A DNA stretch of 64,000 bases from Sphingomonas sp. EC-HK361 (GTDB lineage: Bacteria > Pseudomonadota > Alphaproteobacteria > Sphingomonadales > Sphingomonadaceae), in contig NZ_LR701493.1 in NCBI RefSeq assembly GCF_902498785.1, positions 667,459-731,458 on the forward strand, written 5' to 3'. The notes below the pieces were generated by a model, which had not been told where the DNA came from, did not search any database, and saw nothing but the letters and a program-made list of their open reading frames with translations. This document shows positions 11,598 through 22,395 of this stretch, in pieces; within the stretch, counting starts at the first letter, position 1, and each line of letters starts with the position of its first letter. A program made the position numbers and the translations under genes.

Positions 11598-11894
11598 TCA
11601 GAGCAGGAAGAACCAGCGTCTCTGATCTTCATTGTGTTTTTCCGGGTGTCTGGTGCAATACCACAGCGGGATCTCATCCGCCGGACGAACGATCGGCTGT
11701 GAATCCCAAGGGCATTTGTCTTCGGCCAACTTATCGAACCAACGTCGCTTCTTCGCATCGTTTCGGTTGGCGATGAAATACCCCAGCGCGAGTCCCGCAG
11801 CCACCAGGCCAAAATCCACTGCGAGCTTTTGAAGCTCGCGCGGTTCACCCTGTCCGGGCATCAGGCTGGGCGCGGGTTCAGGGTCAACGGTCAT
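11598..11894 (-). CDS. Hypothetical protein with one membrane segment
   Basis: A 98-residue protein starting MTVDPEPAPS, with a GGGAG ribosome site 7 nt ahead of the ATG. It has an acidic proline-rich N-terminus, one hydrophobic helix (about residues 28-44, FGLVAAGLALGYFIA), a basic juxtamembrane stretch NRNDAKKRRW and a C-terminal part with two cysteines (CPWDSQ, WYCTRH). It precedes the OsmC gene in the same direction. I do not recognise a family. Confidence 0.6.
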   Translation of the reverse strand: MTVDPEPAPSLMPGQGEPRELQKLAVDFGLVAAGLALGYFIANRNDAKKRRWFDKLAEDKCPWDSQPIVRPADEIPLWYCTRHPEKHNEDQRRWFFLL

Positions 11895-12025
11895 TGGCGT
11901 CTCCCAATCCAGTATGCACGGCAAACACTATGCCGATGATGTCCTGTGCATGCCAGCGCGACGGGCGGCGCGCCCGTTTGAGGACAGCCGGGATTTAACC
12001 ATTCTTGGGTAAGGGTCGCGGCAAC

Positions 12026-13258
12026 ATGCTCCGCGTCCTCACCCTCTCCACGCTATTTCCTGATGCGACCCGGCCCAATTTCGGTGTCTTCGTGGAGCGG
12101 CAGACGCTTGGGCTCGCGGCGCATCCCGACGTCGCGCTGCGCGTCGTCGCGCCGATCGGCCTGCCACCCTGGCCATTGACGCGGCTCGATCGCTTTAGGG
12201 CGCTGGCTGAACTTCCGCATGCGGAGGCGTGGAAGGGGCTTTCCGTCCACCGCCCGCGCTTCACCGCGATGCCACTGACGCATGGCCGCCGCTTCGTCCC
12301 TGCCCTCAACCGCGCGCTGATCCCGCTGCTCGACCGGTTGCGCGACGAAGCGCCTTTCGACGTGATTGATGCGTCCTTCTTCTTCCCTGACGGCCCCGCC
12401 GCGGTCGCGATGAGGCGGCGTTACGGCGTGCCCGTGTCGATCAAGGCGCGCGGCGCCGATATCCACCATTGGGGACATGCGCCGTCGACGGCGCGGCAGG
12501 TGCGCGATGCCGGGCGCGCGGCGGAGGGGTTGCTCGCGGTGTCCGAAACGATGCGCGCGGACATGGCGGCGATCGGTATCCCGGCGGAGCGGGTTCGGGT
12601 GCATCGCACCGGCGTCGATCTGGCGCGGTTCGCACCGTGCGACCGCCTGGCGGGGAAGGCGGCGCTCGGTGTGGACGGGCCGCTGGTCGTGTCGGTCGGG
12701 GCGCTGATCCCGCGCAAGGGGCACGAGATTGTCATCCGCGCGATAGCGGGGCTGCCCGGCGCCACGCTGCTGATCGCTGGCGACGGGCCGGAGCGGGGCA
12801 ATCTCGAATCGCTGATCGCGGCGCTTGGCATCGGCGACCGCGTGCACCTGCTCGGCAGCGTCGCGCACTGTCATCTCCCGCCGCTGCTCGCCGCCGCCGA
12901 CGTGATGGCGCTCGCGTCCTCGTCGGAAGGACTGGCGAATGCCTGGGTCGAGGCGCTGGCGAGCGGGACGCCGGTCGTCATTTCCGACGCAGGCGGCGCG
13001 CGGGAACTGGTGACGGGCGACGACGCGGGCCGGATCGTGGCGCGGACGCCCCACGCGTTTGCGGCGGGCATCGCGGCTATGCTCGCCGCGGCGCCGCCCG
13101 CCGATGCGGTGCGGCGGTTTGCGCAAGATTATACCTGGGAGGCGAATGCCGAGGCGCTGTATACCCATCTTTTGGGGTTGGTCGAAGCCCACAGAAATCA
13201 ATCGTCATCCCCGCGCAGGCGGGGATCCATGCCTCTATCGGGTGGCATACTGGGGTGA
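12026..13258 (+). CDS. GT4-type glycosyltransferase
   Basis: A 410-residue family 4 glycosyltransferase (GT-B fold). The N-terminal domain opens MLRVLTLSTLFPDATRPNFG. The C-terminal domain has VVSVGALIPRKGHEIVIRAI, LIAGDGPERGNLESL and the nucleotide-sugar binding region SSSEGLANAWVEALASGTPVV. The donor and acceptor are not evident. The final ~20 codons (RNQSSSPRRRGSMPL...) come from a palindromic repeat, so the native C-terminus has probably been replaced. The ATG at 12026 has AAGGG about 10 nt ahead, better than the in-frame ATG at 12005. Confidence 0.88.
   Translation: MLRVLTLSTLFPDATRPNFGVFVERQTLGLAAHPDVALRVVAPIGLPPWPLTRLDRFRALAELPHAEAWKGLSVHRPRFTAMPLTHGRRFVPALNRALIPLLDRLRDEAPFDVIDASFFFPDGPAAVAMRRRYGVPVSIKARGADIHHWGHAPSTARQVRDAGRAAEGLLAVSETMRADMAAIGIPAERVRVHRTGVDLARFAPCDRLAGKAALGVDGPLVVSVGALIPRKGHEIVIRAIAGLPGATLLIAGDGPERGNLESLIAALGIGDRVHLLGSVAHCHLPPLLAAADVMALASSSEGLANAWVEALASGTPVVISDAGGARELVTGDDAGRIVARTPHAFAAGIAAMLAAAPPADAVRRFAQDYTWEANAEALYTHLLGLVEAHRNQSSSPRRRGSMPLSGGILG
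13205..13226. repeat. Short palindromic repeat at the 3' end of a glycosyltransferase gene
   Basis: CATCCCCGCGCAGGCGGGGATC forms a compact inverted repeat inside the last codons of the glycosyltransferase. Related GC-rich units are seen near 11060-11085 and at 19871-19921. Confidence 0.6.
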
Positions 13259-13285
13259 CGAGATATATGGGGTGACGAACATCAG

Positions 13286-13660
13286 CTAACCCAGCGGATA
13301 CAGCGCCGCTGCGATCCAGCGGCCTTCGCCGCGCAGGACCGCCCAGGCGCGGGCGGCGGCGCGGCTGTCCATGGCCTCGATCCCAAAGCCGCGGGCTTCC
13401 ACCGCGCGGACAAAGGCGGGGGGCGGGCGGACAAGGCTGGCGCCCGTGCCGATGAGCAGGAATTCGGGCGCGGGATCGAGCGCGAACAGCGGCGCGATAT
13501 CCTCCGCCGTCAGCGCCGCGATCGGCGGCGGCGCCCACGCATCGGCACGCACCGGCGAGATCAGGAGCGCAGGGTAGTAGCCGTCGTCGATGCGGAAGCC
13601 GTTCGGGCCGACCGCGGCGATGATGGGGCCGTCGGTCTTCTCGGCGCGATCCATCCTCAT
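13286..13660 (-). CDS. Mth938-like domain protein (DUF498/NDUFAF3 type)
   Basis: A 124-residue single-domain protein of the Mth938/NDUFAF3 family: GPNGFRIDDGYYPALLISP at the start, then FLLIGTGA and a C-terminal AARAWAVLRGEGRWIAAALYPLG. In alphaproteobacteria it usually lies directly after secF, as here; its biochemical role is not established. A strong AGGAGG sits about 12 nt ahead of the ATG at 13660. Confidence 0.85.
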   Translation of the reverse strand: MRMDRAEKTDGPIIAAVGPNGFRIDDGYYPALLISPVRADAWAPPPIAALTAEDIAPLFALDPAPEFLLIGTGASLVRPPPAFVRAVEARGFGIEAMDSRAAARAWAVLRGEGRWIAAALYPLG

Positions 13661-13700
13661 GACAGGCTCATCCTCCTGAGGCCGCCATGCTCATGCGCGC

Positions 13701-14672
13701 TCAACCCTCCTTCGGGCCGACACGCTCCGCATTGGCGATGCCCTTGACCGGCTTTTTCTCGCCCTCGGGCTGGGCGCGCAGGCCGAGCGTGATGAGCAGC
13801 GAGGACGAGACATAGATCGACGAATAGGTGCCGACGAAAATGCCCAGGATCATCGCCGCGGTGAACCCGCGCAGCACGTGCCCGCCAAGGAACAGCAGCG
13901 CGCCGAGCGCCAGCAGGATCGTCAGCGAGGTCATCACCGTCCGGGGGAGGGTTTCGTTGACCGAGAGGTTGATGATCTCGCGCATCTCCATCTTGCGATA
14001 GCGGCGCATATTCTCGCGGATGCGATCGTCGATGACGATCTTGTCGTTGATCGAATAGCCGATGATGGTCAGCACCGCGGCGACGATGTTGAGGTCGAAT
14101 TCGAACCGCGTGATCGCGAAGAAGCCGAGCGTCATCAGCAGATCGTGGACGATCGCGACGACGGTCGAGACGCCGAACTGCCATTCGAAGCGGAAGATCG
14201 CGAACAGCCCGATGCCGATGATCGCAAGCACCACCGCGAGCACGCCGTTGCGGATGAGCTCGTTCGAGACCTTGCCCGACACGGTCGAATAGCGGCTGAA
14301 CGTCGCGCCGGGGAATTGCTGCGCGAGCGTCGTTTCGACCTTCTTCACCGCGGCGTTGGTCGCGCCTTCGTCGGCACCCTGCTGAATGGGGAGACGGATG
14401 GTCAGCGTCTTGCCGTCGCCGACCGGCTGCAACTGCGCTTCGCCGAGGCCGAGACGATCGACCGCGCTGCGGACCTTGTTCAGGTCGGGCGCTGCGGCGA
14501 ATTTTTCCTCGATCATCAGCCCGCCGACGAAATCGACGCCCATGTTGAGCCCGCGTGCGAATGTGACGCCGACCGCGAGGATGCTGAGAAGGAGTGTCAG
14601 CCCGAACGCGATCCCGCGCAGCCGCACGAAATCGATATTGGTGTTGTCGGGGACGAGCTTCAGGAGTTTCAT
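13701..14672 (-). CDS. secF: Protein translocase subunit SecF
   Basis: Membrane partner of SecD that uses the proton gradient to aid Sec-dependent export. The 323-residue protein has one N-terminal membrane helix (FGLTLLLSILAVGVTFA), a periplasmic domain with GVDFVGGLMIEE, then five helices with GYSINDKIVIDDRIREN and the conserved NLSVNETLPRTVMTS. It is 13 bp downstream of secD in the yajC-secD-secF order. Confidence 0.97.
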   Translation of the reverse strand: MKLLKLVPDNTNIDFVRLRGIAFGLTLLLSILAVGVTFARGLNMGVDFVGGLMIEEKFAAAPDLNKVRSAVDRLGLGEAQLQPVGDGKTLTIRLPIQQGADEGATNAAVKKVETTLAQQFPGATFSRYSTVSGKVSNELIRNGVLAVVLAIIGIGLFAIFRFEWQFGVSTVVAIVHDLLMTLGFFAITRFEFDLNIVAAVLTIIGYSINDKIVIDDRIRENMRRYRKMEMREIINLSVNETLPRTVMTSLTILLALGALLFLGGHVLRGFTAAMILGIFVGTYSSIYVSSSLLITLGLRAQPEGEKKPVKGIANAERVGPKEG

Positions 14673-14685
14673 GGGTCCGCCCGCC

Positions 14686-16290
14686 TCAAATGTTGATCGT
14701 CTTGGGCTTGTTGCGGCGGATCCACAACGCGACCAGCATGCGGGTGAAGGTCACCGCTGTGAACACCGAGGTCGCGATGCCGATGAGCAGCACGACCGCG
14801 AAGCCCTTCACCGGACCCGAGCCGAGCACGAACATGATGATGCCGGAAATGGCGTGGGTCATGTTCGCCTCGAAGATCGTCCGGCTCGCTTCCTTATAGC
14901 CCAACTCGACCGACTGGACGACGCTGCGCCCGCGGTGTCGCTCCTCGCGGATGCGCTCGTTGATCAGCACGTTGGCGTCCACCGCGGTGCCGATCGTCAG
15001 CACGAACCCGGCTATACCCGGCAGCGTCAGCGTCCCGTTGATGAGCGCCAGCACGCCGACGATCACGAAGACGTTGATGACGACCGCGATGTTCGCATAG
15101 ATCCCGAAGCGGCCATAGGTCACGAACATGAACGCGACGACCAGCGCGACCGCGACCGCCGACGCCAGGATGCCCGCGCGAATCGAATCGGCACCGAGAT
15201 CGGGTCCGACGGTCGATTCCTCTACGACCTTAAGCGCGACCGGCAGCTTGCCCGAACGCAGCGCGATCGCGAGCTCGTTGGCGCTCTGCACCGTGAAGCT
15301 GCCGCTGATCGAGGCGCGCCCGCCGAGGATCGGCTCGTTGATGTTGGGCGCCGAGATCACACTGTTGTCGAGGATGATCGCAAACGGCTTGTTCGTGTTC
15401 TCCTGAGTCACCCGCGCGAATTTGCGCCCGCCCTGGCTGTCGAAGGTGATGCCGACCATCGGCGCGTTGGTCTGCGGCTCGAATTCCTGGCGGGCATCGG
15501 TCAGCTGGTCGCCGGTGATGATCGCGGAGCGCTTGACCGCGATGAAGGGGATGCCCGCCGGGTTGGTCGGATAGGGCAGGATCTGGCTGCCGATCGGCGG
15601 CTGGTTCTTGGTCAGCTGTTCCGGCGTCGCGGTCTGGTCGACGAGCTTGAACTCCAGCTTCGCGGTCTTGCCCAGGAGGTCCTTCAGCGCCTGCGGGTTC
15701 TGCAGACCCGGAACCTGGACGACGATGCGGTTGTCGCCCTGGCGCACGATCGTCGGCTCGCGGGTGCCGAGCTCGTCGATGCGGCGGCGCACGACCTCGG
15801 TCGCGTCCTGCATCGCGGTGTCGATCGCCTGCTTGATGCCGGCATCGGTGGGCGTCAGCACGAAGCGGCTGGTGTCGACGACCGCAATGTCCCACTCGCG
15901 CTGCCCGGTCATCCCCGCGCCGCCGCCGGTGATCGACAGCAGTCGCTCGCGCGCCGCATCGACCTGGGAGGGATCGCGCAGCATGAAGGTGAGCTTGCCG
16001 TCGCGGGTCGAGGTTTCGCCGATGTCGATGCGCGGGGTCTGCCGGCGCATCTCGGTCTGCACCTGCTCCTGCATTTGTTGCAGGCGCGTGGTCTTCACGT
16101 CGTTCACATCGGCCTCGAGCAGCAGATAGCTGCCGCCGGCGAGATCGAGGCCGAGGTTGATCTTGGGAACGTGGAAGCCGAGATTATCGGTCAGCCGCCC
16201 GACATAGGGCAGGCTCGGGATCGCAAGCGCGCAGAGCGCCGCAAGAAACGCGACGATCGCGGTGACCTTCCAGCGCGGAAAATCGAGCAT
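14686..16290 (-). CDS. secD: Protein translocase subunit SecD
   Basis: A 534-residue Sec accessory protein. It has an N-terminal helix (VTAIVAFLAALCALAI), a large periplasmic region starting GLDLAGGSYLLLE, and a C-terminal six-helix domain with GTAVDANVLINERIREE and the FEANMTHAISGIIMF segment. It forms a complex with SecF and YajC and starts one base after the yajC stop, so translational coupling is likely. Confidence 0.97.
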   Translation of the reverse strand: MLDFPRWKVTAIVAFLAALCALAIPSLPYVGRLTDNLGFHVPKINLGLDLAGGSYLLLEADVNDVKTTRLQQMQEQVQTEMRRQTPRIDIGETSTRDGKLTFMLRDPSQVDAARERLLSITGGGAGMTGQREWDIAVVDTSRFVLTPTDAGIKQAIDTAMQDATEVVRRRIDELGTREPTIVRQGDNRIVVQVPGLQNPQALKDLLGKTAKLEFKLVDQTATPEQLTKNQPPIGSQILPYPTNPAGIPFIAVKRSAIITGDQLTDARQEFEPQTNAPMVGITFDSQGGRKFARVTQENTNKPFAIILDNSVISAPNINEPILGGRASISGSFTVQSANELAIALRSGKLPVALKVVEESTVGPDLGADSIRAGILASAVAVALVVAFMFVTYGRFGIYANIAVVINVFVIVGVLALINGTLTLPGIAGFVLTIGTAVDANVLINERIREERHRGRSVVQSVELGYKEASRTIFEANMTHAISGIIMFVLGSGPVKGFAVVLLIGIATSVFTAVTFTRMLVALWIRRNKPKTINI

Positions 16291-16291
16291 C

Positions 16292-16630
16292 TCAGTCGTT
16301 CGCCGGTTTCGCGGTCGGGTTCAGCACCTCGGTCAGCGTCGCCTTGACGACGCGGACGCGCGTGTTGGGCGCGATCTCGACCTCGACATACACGTCCTCG
16401 ACCTTCGTCACCTTGCCGACGATGCCGCCCGCGGTAACGACCGAATCGTTCTTCTTCACCGCCGCGACCGCGGTCTGGAGCGCCTTCATCCGGCGCTGCT
16501 GCGGGCGGATCATCAGGAAATAGAAGACGACGAAGACCAGGAAGAGCGGGGCGAGGCTCAGGAACGACGCGATGCCGCTCGACTGGGCCGCACCGTTCGC
16601 GGTCTGGGCAAAGGCTGGGGGAATGAGCAT
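16292..16630 (-). CDS. yajC: Preprotein translocase subunit YajC
   Basis: A 112-residue single-span membrane protein: hydrophobic helix FLSLAPLFLVFVVFYFLMI followed by RPQQRRMKAL and a small KOW-like cytosolic domain (KKNDSVVTAGGIVGKVTKVE). The start MLIPPAFAQ is the usual sphingomonad form. First gene of the yajC-secD-secF-Mth938 operon. Confidence 0.95.
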   Translation of the reverse strand: MLIPPAFAQTANGAAQSSGIASFLSLAPLFLVFVVFYFLMIRPQQRRMKALQTAVAAVKKNDSVVTAGGIVGKVTKVEDVYVEVEIAPNTRVRVVKATLTEVLNPTAKPAND

Positions 16631-16767
16631 CGGTCTCTTTGGCAAGCTCGTAGGCGCGGGTCGGCCGGAAAGCCGCCGCTGGAAGCGTGCGCCGCTACCA
16701 CCGCTTCGCCGCGCGCGCAACGGGTGGGGCGTGCTATGGCGGCGGCGGAACCGCAAGGGAGAAGGCA

Positions 16768-17070
16768 ATGACGATTCTGGTGATGGGCCATATCCGGCTT
16801 GGCAAGGGCGAGGGCGCGAAGGCCGCGCGGCTGCTTGCGGATCATGTCGTGAAGGTGCGGGCCGAGGAGGGTTGCGAGCATTACGCCTTCGGCTTCGACG
16901 TGGCGGACCCCGATGTCTTTTACGTGCAGGAACGGTGGTCCACCCCGGATGCGCTGGCCGCGCACGGCGAGGCGGAGCACCAGAAGGCGTTCGGCCGCGC
17001 GTTGCGCGACCACGCGCCGAGCGAGCGGGTCATCCAGCTGTGGACCGGGGAGCATTGGCGCGACCTGTGA
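16768..17070 (+). CDS. Antibiotic-biosynthesis-monooxygenase-domain (ABM) protein
   Basis: A 100-residue dimeric alpha-beta barrel protein of the ABM/quinol-monooxygenase-like superfamily: [48 protein letters not shown] and HQKAFG. Members are small oxygenases or heme/quinone-binding proteins; the substrate is not evident. A good AAGGGAGAAGG ribosome site precedes the ATG. It is divergent from yajC and upstream of tRNA-Pro. Confidence 0.85.
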   Translation: MTILVMGHIRLGKGEGAKAARLLADHVVKVRAEEGCEHYAFGFDVADPDVFYVQERWSTPDALAAHGEAEHQKAFGRALRDHAPSERVIQLWTGEHWRDL

Positions 17071-17150
17071 TCCTCCCGCTTGCATCGCAGAACCGCGCGG
17101 CGTAGAGGCGCGACCCTTGGCAGCCCGTACAAGCGGGCCTGCCATCCGGT

Positions 17151-17227
17151 CGGGGCGTAGCGCAGCCTGGTAGCGCATCACACTGGGGGTGTGGGGGTCG
17201 CAGGTTCGAATCCTGTCGCCCCGACCA
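17151..17227 (+). tRNA. tRNA-Pro (anticodon GGG)
   Basis: A 77-nt cloverleaf: acceptor CGGGGCG pairs with CGCCCCG, the D arm is GCGC AGCCTGGTA GCGC, the anticodon loop CTGGGGG has GGG at positions 34-36, the T arm contains GGTTCGAATCC, and CCA is encoded at 17225-17227. A terminator hairpin follows. Confidence 0.95.
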
Positions 17228-17238
17228 ATGATTTTTCG

Positions 17239-17275
17239 AAAAGCCCGGCGGTCGCGCGCGATTGCCGGGCTTTTT
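17239..17275 (+). terminator. Rho-independent terminator after tRNA-Pro
   Basis: AAAAGCCCGGC (17239-17249) pairs with GCCGGGCTTTTT (17264-17275) around a 14-nt loop and ends in a run of five T. It is symmetric enough to serve the convergent prfC gene as well. Confidence 0.85.
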
Positions 17276-17296
17276 CGTTGCGATCGTCGAAGGGCG

Positions 17297-18823
<1,527 letters not shown>

Positions 18824-18971
18824 GGTGATACTTTCGTTATGCCGGACTCGTGCCGGCATTCACGGTGCCGCTCGGTCATTCGGGGGCGGATATGCGGGAC
18901 GGCAGACCCCGGAACAATGGGGCGCGTCAAAGTCACGTTTGACGGGCGCCCAAGGCCGGGGTGACGCCCCG

Positions 18972-19847
18972 CTAATCGAGCAGCGTCACACGCATGCCGA
19001 TCCGCTTGCTTTCGCCGGGGGGCACCTCGAACACGCCGGGCTTCGCGCGGAAATCGCCGGTATAGCCTTCGGGATCGGCGATGCCGTGCCACGGCTCGAT
19101 GCACACATATCGCGCGCCGGGCTTCGTCCAGATGCCAAGCTTTGGCGTATGGGGAAAGGCGATCGCAAGGTGCGGGCCGGTCTGCGCGCCATAGGTCACG
19201 CGGTCGGAGCGGACGTGATCCCACACGAGCGCGTCATGGTCGAACAGCCCGTCCGCCAGATGCAGCGTGCGACCGTCGAGCGGAGAGGGGACAACCCCGT
19301 CCGCGATCGTGCCGTCGGCAGCGATGGCCTTCAGTGCCTCGGGTTCGTCGGCGTCGAAGACGATGCGATGGTCGCCGCGCGCATGCCCATAAGGTAGCGG
19401 CCAGGAAAAGGCGGGGTGGAAGCCGAAGCTCGCCGGCAGCGGCTCGTCGCCCGGATTGTGGACGGCGGCATCGACGGTCAGGCTGGCGCCCTCGATCGCG
19501 AATGCCAGTTCGAGGCGGAAGGCGAACGGATAAGCGGCGCGGGTTTGCGCGGTATCGCCAAGCGCAAGGACGACATGGCTTGGGCCGCGATCGACGAGGT
19601 CGAACGGCATCCGCCGCGCGAAGCCGTGTTTGGGCATGCGATATGCGGTGCCGTCGATGCGGATCGTGTCCTGAAACGGCGCGCCGACGACCGGGAACAG
19701 GATCGGCGCGCGGCCGGTCCAGAAGGCGGGGTCAGCGTCAGTCATCAACTCGCGGCCGTCGGCGTCCCTTAGAGACGAGAGCTCGGCGCCGAACGGGTTG
19801 ATCGCGGCGGAGAGCTGGTCGGAGGCGATGGTGATCCAGTCGGTCAT
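18972..19847 (-). CDS. Aldose 1-epimerase family protein
   Basis: A 291-residue galactose-mutarotase-like protein: INPFGAELSSLRD at the N-terminus, GFARRMPFDLV, FGFHPAFSWPLP with a catalytic histidine region, and PWHGIADPEGYTGDF with the conserved glutamate nearby. It probably interconverts sugar anomers (aldose or hexose-6-phosphate type). The ATG at 19847 is used; further upstream the frame is repeat DNA. Confidence 0.88.
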   Translation of the reverse strand: MTDWITIASDQLSAAINPFGAELSSLRDADGRELMTDADPAFWTGRAPILFPVVGAPFQDTIRIDGTAYRMPKHGFARRMPFDLVDRGPSHVVLALGDTAQTRAAYPFAFRLELAFAIEGASLTVDAAVHNPGDEPLPASFGFHPAFSWPLPYGHARGDHRIVFDADEPEALKAIAADGTIADGVVPSPLDGRTLHLADGLFDHDALVWDHVRSDRVTYGAQTGPHLAIAFPHTPKLGIWTKPGARYVCIEPWHGIADPEGYTGDFRAKPGVFEVPPGESKRIGMRVTLLD

Positions 19848-19870
19848 TAGCGGCTCACGCTGTGTTGTTG

Positions 19871-19921
19871 TATTCCCGCGGAGGCGGGAACCCAGTCTGG
19901 ATCCCCGCCTTCGCGGGGATA
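19871..19921. repeat. Palindromic repeat between pheT and the epimerase gene
   Basis: Arms TATTCCCGCGGAGGCGGGAA and ATCCCCGCCTTCGCGGGGATA are each self-complementary and complementary to one another, so the unit can fold as one or two hairpins. It is related to the short unit at 13205. Confidence 0.7.
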
Positions 19922-19935
19922 CAAGGAGACAGACT

Positions 19936-22395
19936 TCATGATCGCAGCGCCGCACCAAGCTTGGCTGCCGCCGCGACGACCTTGTCGGCGATCGCCTTCA
20001 GCTCGGCCTCGACGAACGCCTTTTCGCCCGGCTGGAGAATGATCTCGATCGCCATCGATTTGTCGCCGTCACGCTCGAACACGTCGAATACCCGCGCACC
20101 GACGATCGCTGTCTTGTCGGCGCCGCGCACCGCGCGGGTCAGCGCATCGGCGGTGAGGTCGGCGGGCACGGTGAAGGCGAAGTCGCGGCGGACCGGCTGG
20201 AGCGCGGGCGGCGTGTAGGCCGGACGCATGAAGCCTGCCGAGCGCCGGGCGGGGATGGCGTCGAGGTATAGCTCGACCGCGGCGACGTTGCCGTCGAGGT
20301 CGAACGCCTTCAGCGTCGTCGGGTGGAGCATCCCGAACGCGGCGAGCACCGTCTTCGGCCCGAGCCTGAGCGTGCCCGACTGGCCCGGATGCCACGCATC
20401 GCCGGCGTCTCCTCCTTCGGCTTCGCTCAGGACAGGCATCACCTGGAGGTTGTCGACCGGGGCGCCTGCCGCGGCGAGGAGCGCGAGCGCTTCCGCCTTG
20501 GCGTCGAACGCGTCGAAACCCTGCGCCTTGCCCGCCTGCCAGCCACGGGAGCGGCGGTCGCCGGCGAGTACGACGCCAAGCGTCGCACGCTCCGCATCGG
20601 CCAGATAGCGGCGACCGATTTCGAACAGCCGCGTCGCCTGCGCCCCGCGCTTCTGGTTGCGTGCCGTGGCCGAGAGCAGCCCGGCGAGGAGCGACGGGCG
20701 CATGACCTTCAGGTCTTCGCTGATCGGGTTGGCGACGGTCCATGCGCCGCCGCCGAAGGCCGCGGCCTCGGCCTCCGACAGGAAGCTCCATGTCACCGCC
20801 TCGTCCAATCCGCGCGCGGCGGCGGCGCGGCGGACGCGGCGTTCGAGTTTTTGCTCGGCGGTCGCGGTGGGCCTGGCGACGCCGGGTGCGCGCGGAAGGG
20901 GCACGGAGGGGACGGTGTCGATGCCCTCGATGCGGATGACTTCTTCGACCAGATCGGCGGGGCCGTCGATATCGCGGCGCCAGGTGGGCGGGGTGACCTG
21001 CCAACCGTCGGCGACGGTGAAGCCCAGCGATTCGAGGATCGCCTTCTGCCGCTCAGCCGGGATGGCGAGGCCGCCGAGCGTCTCTGCCAGCGCGGGGTCG
21101 TAGGCATACACCCGCTTGCCCAGCGGCGCTTCGCCGGCGCGGGTGATCGCCGAGGGTGTGCCGCCACACAGATCGAGGACGAGCCGCGTCGCGATGGCGA
21201 GGCCGTCATCGAGGAACGCCGGGTCGACGCCGCGTTCGAAGCGCTGGCGCGCGTCGCTGGTGAGCTGGAGCTTCTGGCCGGTGCGCGCGATATGCTCGGG
21301 GTCGAAATACGCGCATTCGATAAGCACGTCGGTGGTGGCTTCGATGACGCCCGAATCCTCGCCGCCCATGATGCCGCCGATATCGTGCACCTGGGCGTCG
21401 TCGGCGATGACGGTCATGGTCTCGTCGAGCGAATAGGTCTTGCCGTTGAGCGCCAGCACCTGTTCGCCCGCCTTTGCCTTGCGCGCGACGAGCGCGCCCG
21501 ACAGCTTCGCGCGGTCGTAGACGTGCAGCGGGCGACCGAGATCGACGGAGACATAGTTGGTGATGTCGACCAGCGCGGAGATCGGCTTCTGGCCGATCGC
21601 GGTCAGCCGGCGCGCCATCCAGTCGGGCGCGGCGCGGTTGGTGACGCCGGCGACGGCCTGCGCGAAAAAGGCGGGGCAGCCTTCGGTGTCGTCGGTGCGG
21701 ACGTCTGGCCCCCCCTCCACCGTTTGCCCTGAGCTTGTCGAAGGGCCGTCCTTCTCTTCGCCGTTCGAAAGAAAGGACGGAGCTTCGACAGGCTCAGCCC
21801 GAACGAAAGGGTCGGTGGGCACTTGGAGCGGCTTGAGCGAGCCGAGCCCCGCCGCGGCGAGATCGCGCGCGATGCCGCGGACGCCCATGCAGTCCTGCCG
21901 GTTGGGGGTGATGCTCACGTCGATCACCGGGTCGTTCAGCCCGGCATAATCGGGGAACGGCGTGCCGACGGGCGCGTCGGCGGGCAGCTCGATGATGCCG
22001 TCATGGCCCTCGCCGATCTCAAGCTCGCGCGCGGAGCACATCATGCCGTTCGATTCGACCCCGCGGATCGCGGCGACTTTCAGTTCGAAGCCGCTGCCGG
22101 GGACATAGGCGCCGGGTGGGCCGAAGACGCCGATCAGCCCCGCGCGGGCGTTGGGCGCGCCGCAGACGACTTGCAGCGGGCCGTCGCCGGCATCGACGGT
22201 GAGGACCTGGAGCTTGTCGGCCTGCGGGTGACGCTCGGCGGTCAGCACCTTCGCGACGGTGAATGCCGCGAGCTTTTCGCCCGGGTTCTCGACACCCTCG
22301 ACCTCCAGCCCGATCCGGGTCAGCGCCGCGACGATCTCGTCGAGCGAGGCGGTGGTGTCGAGGTGGTCCTTGAGCCAGCTAAGCGTGAACTTCAT
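19936..22395 (-). CDS. pheT: Phenylalanine-tRNA ligase beta subunit (with in-frame repeat insertions)
   Basis: Beta subunit of the heterotetrameric PheRS, 819 residues. It has the B1/tRNA-binding EMAP-like region ([10 protein letters not shown]), the B3/B4 editing region ([11 protein letters not shown]), B5 ([22 protein letters not shown]), the catalytic-like core ([15 protein letters not shown]) and the C-terminal anticodon-binding ferredoxin fold. Two insertions derive from palindromic repeat DNA read in frame: about 30 residues around [13 protein letters not shown]...DGPSTSSGQ near residue 200, and a short VLSEAEGG near residue 660. Both fall between conserved blocks, so function is probably kept. 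The ATG at 22395 overlaps the pheS stop (ATGA). Confidence 0.95.
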   Translation of the reverse strand: MKFTLSWLKDHLDTTASLDEIVAALTRIGLEVEGVENPGEKLAAFTVAKVLTAERHPQADKLQVLTVDAGDGPLQVVCGAPNARAGLIGVFGPPGAYVPGSGFELKVAAIRGVESNGMMCSARELEIGEGHDGIIELPADAPVGTPFPDYAGLNDPVIDVSITPNRQDCMGVRGIARDLAAAGLGSLKPLQVPTDPFVRAEPVEAPSFLSNGEEKDGPSTSSGQTVEGGPDVRTDDTEGCPAFFAQAVAGVTNRAAPDWMARRLTAIGQKPISALVDITNYVSVDLGRPLHVYDRAKLSGALVARKAKAGEQVLALNGKTYSLDETMTVIADDAQVHDIGGIMGGEDSGVIEATTDVLIECAYFDPEHIARTGQKLQLTSDARQRFERGVDPAFLDDGLAIATRLVLDLCGGTPSAITRAGEAPLGKRVYAYDPALAETLGGLAIPAERQKAILESLGFTVADGWQVTPPTWRRDIDGPADLVEEVIRIEGIDTVPSVPLPRAPGVARPTATAEQKLERRVRRAAAARGLDEAVTWSFLSEAEAAAFGGGAWTVANPISEDLKVMRPSLLAGLLSATARNQKRGAQATRLFEIGRRYLADAERATLGVVLAGDRRSRGWQAGKAQGFDAFDAKAEALALLAAAGAPVDNLQVMPVLSEAEGGDAGDAWHPGQSGTLRLGPKTVLAAFGMLHPTTLKAFDLDGNVAAVELYLDAIPARRSAGFMRPAYTPPALQPVRRDFAFTVPADLTADALTRAVRGADKTAIVGARVFDVFERDGDKSMAIEIILQPGEKAFVEAELKAIADKVVAAAAKLGAALRS
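20411..20440. repeat. Short repeat fragment inside pheT
   Basis: CCTTCGGCTTCGCTCAGGACAG, read on the minus strand as VLSEAEGG, resembles one arm of the palindromic element family found at 21719 and 32968. It adds about ten residues between conserved PheT segments. Identification rests on similarity to the arm sequence only. Confidence 0.5.
21719..21806. repeat. Palindromic repeat element inserted in frame in pheT
   Basis: The arms CCCTGAGCTTGTCGAAGGG and GCTTCGACAGGCTCAGCCCG, with flanking CGTCCTT / AAGGACGG, form an imperfect inverted repeat of about 88 bp. The same element, with nearly identical arms, is intergenic at 32968-33050. In pheT it is translated without a stop, adding about 30 residues. 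This parallels the palindromic elements within genes known from Rickettsia. Confidence 0.8.
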
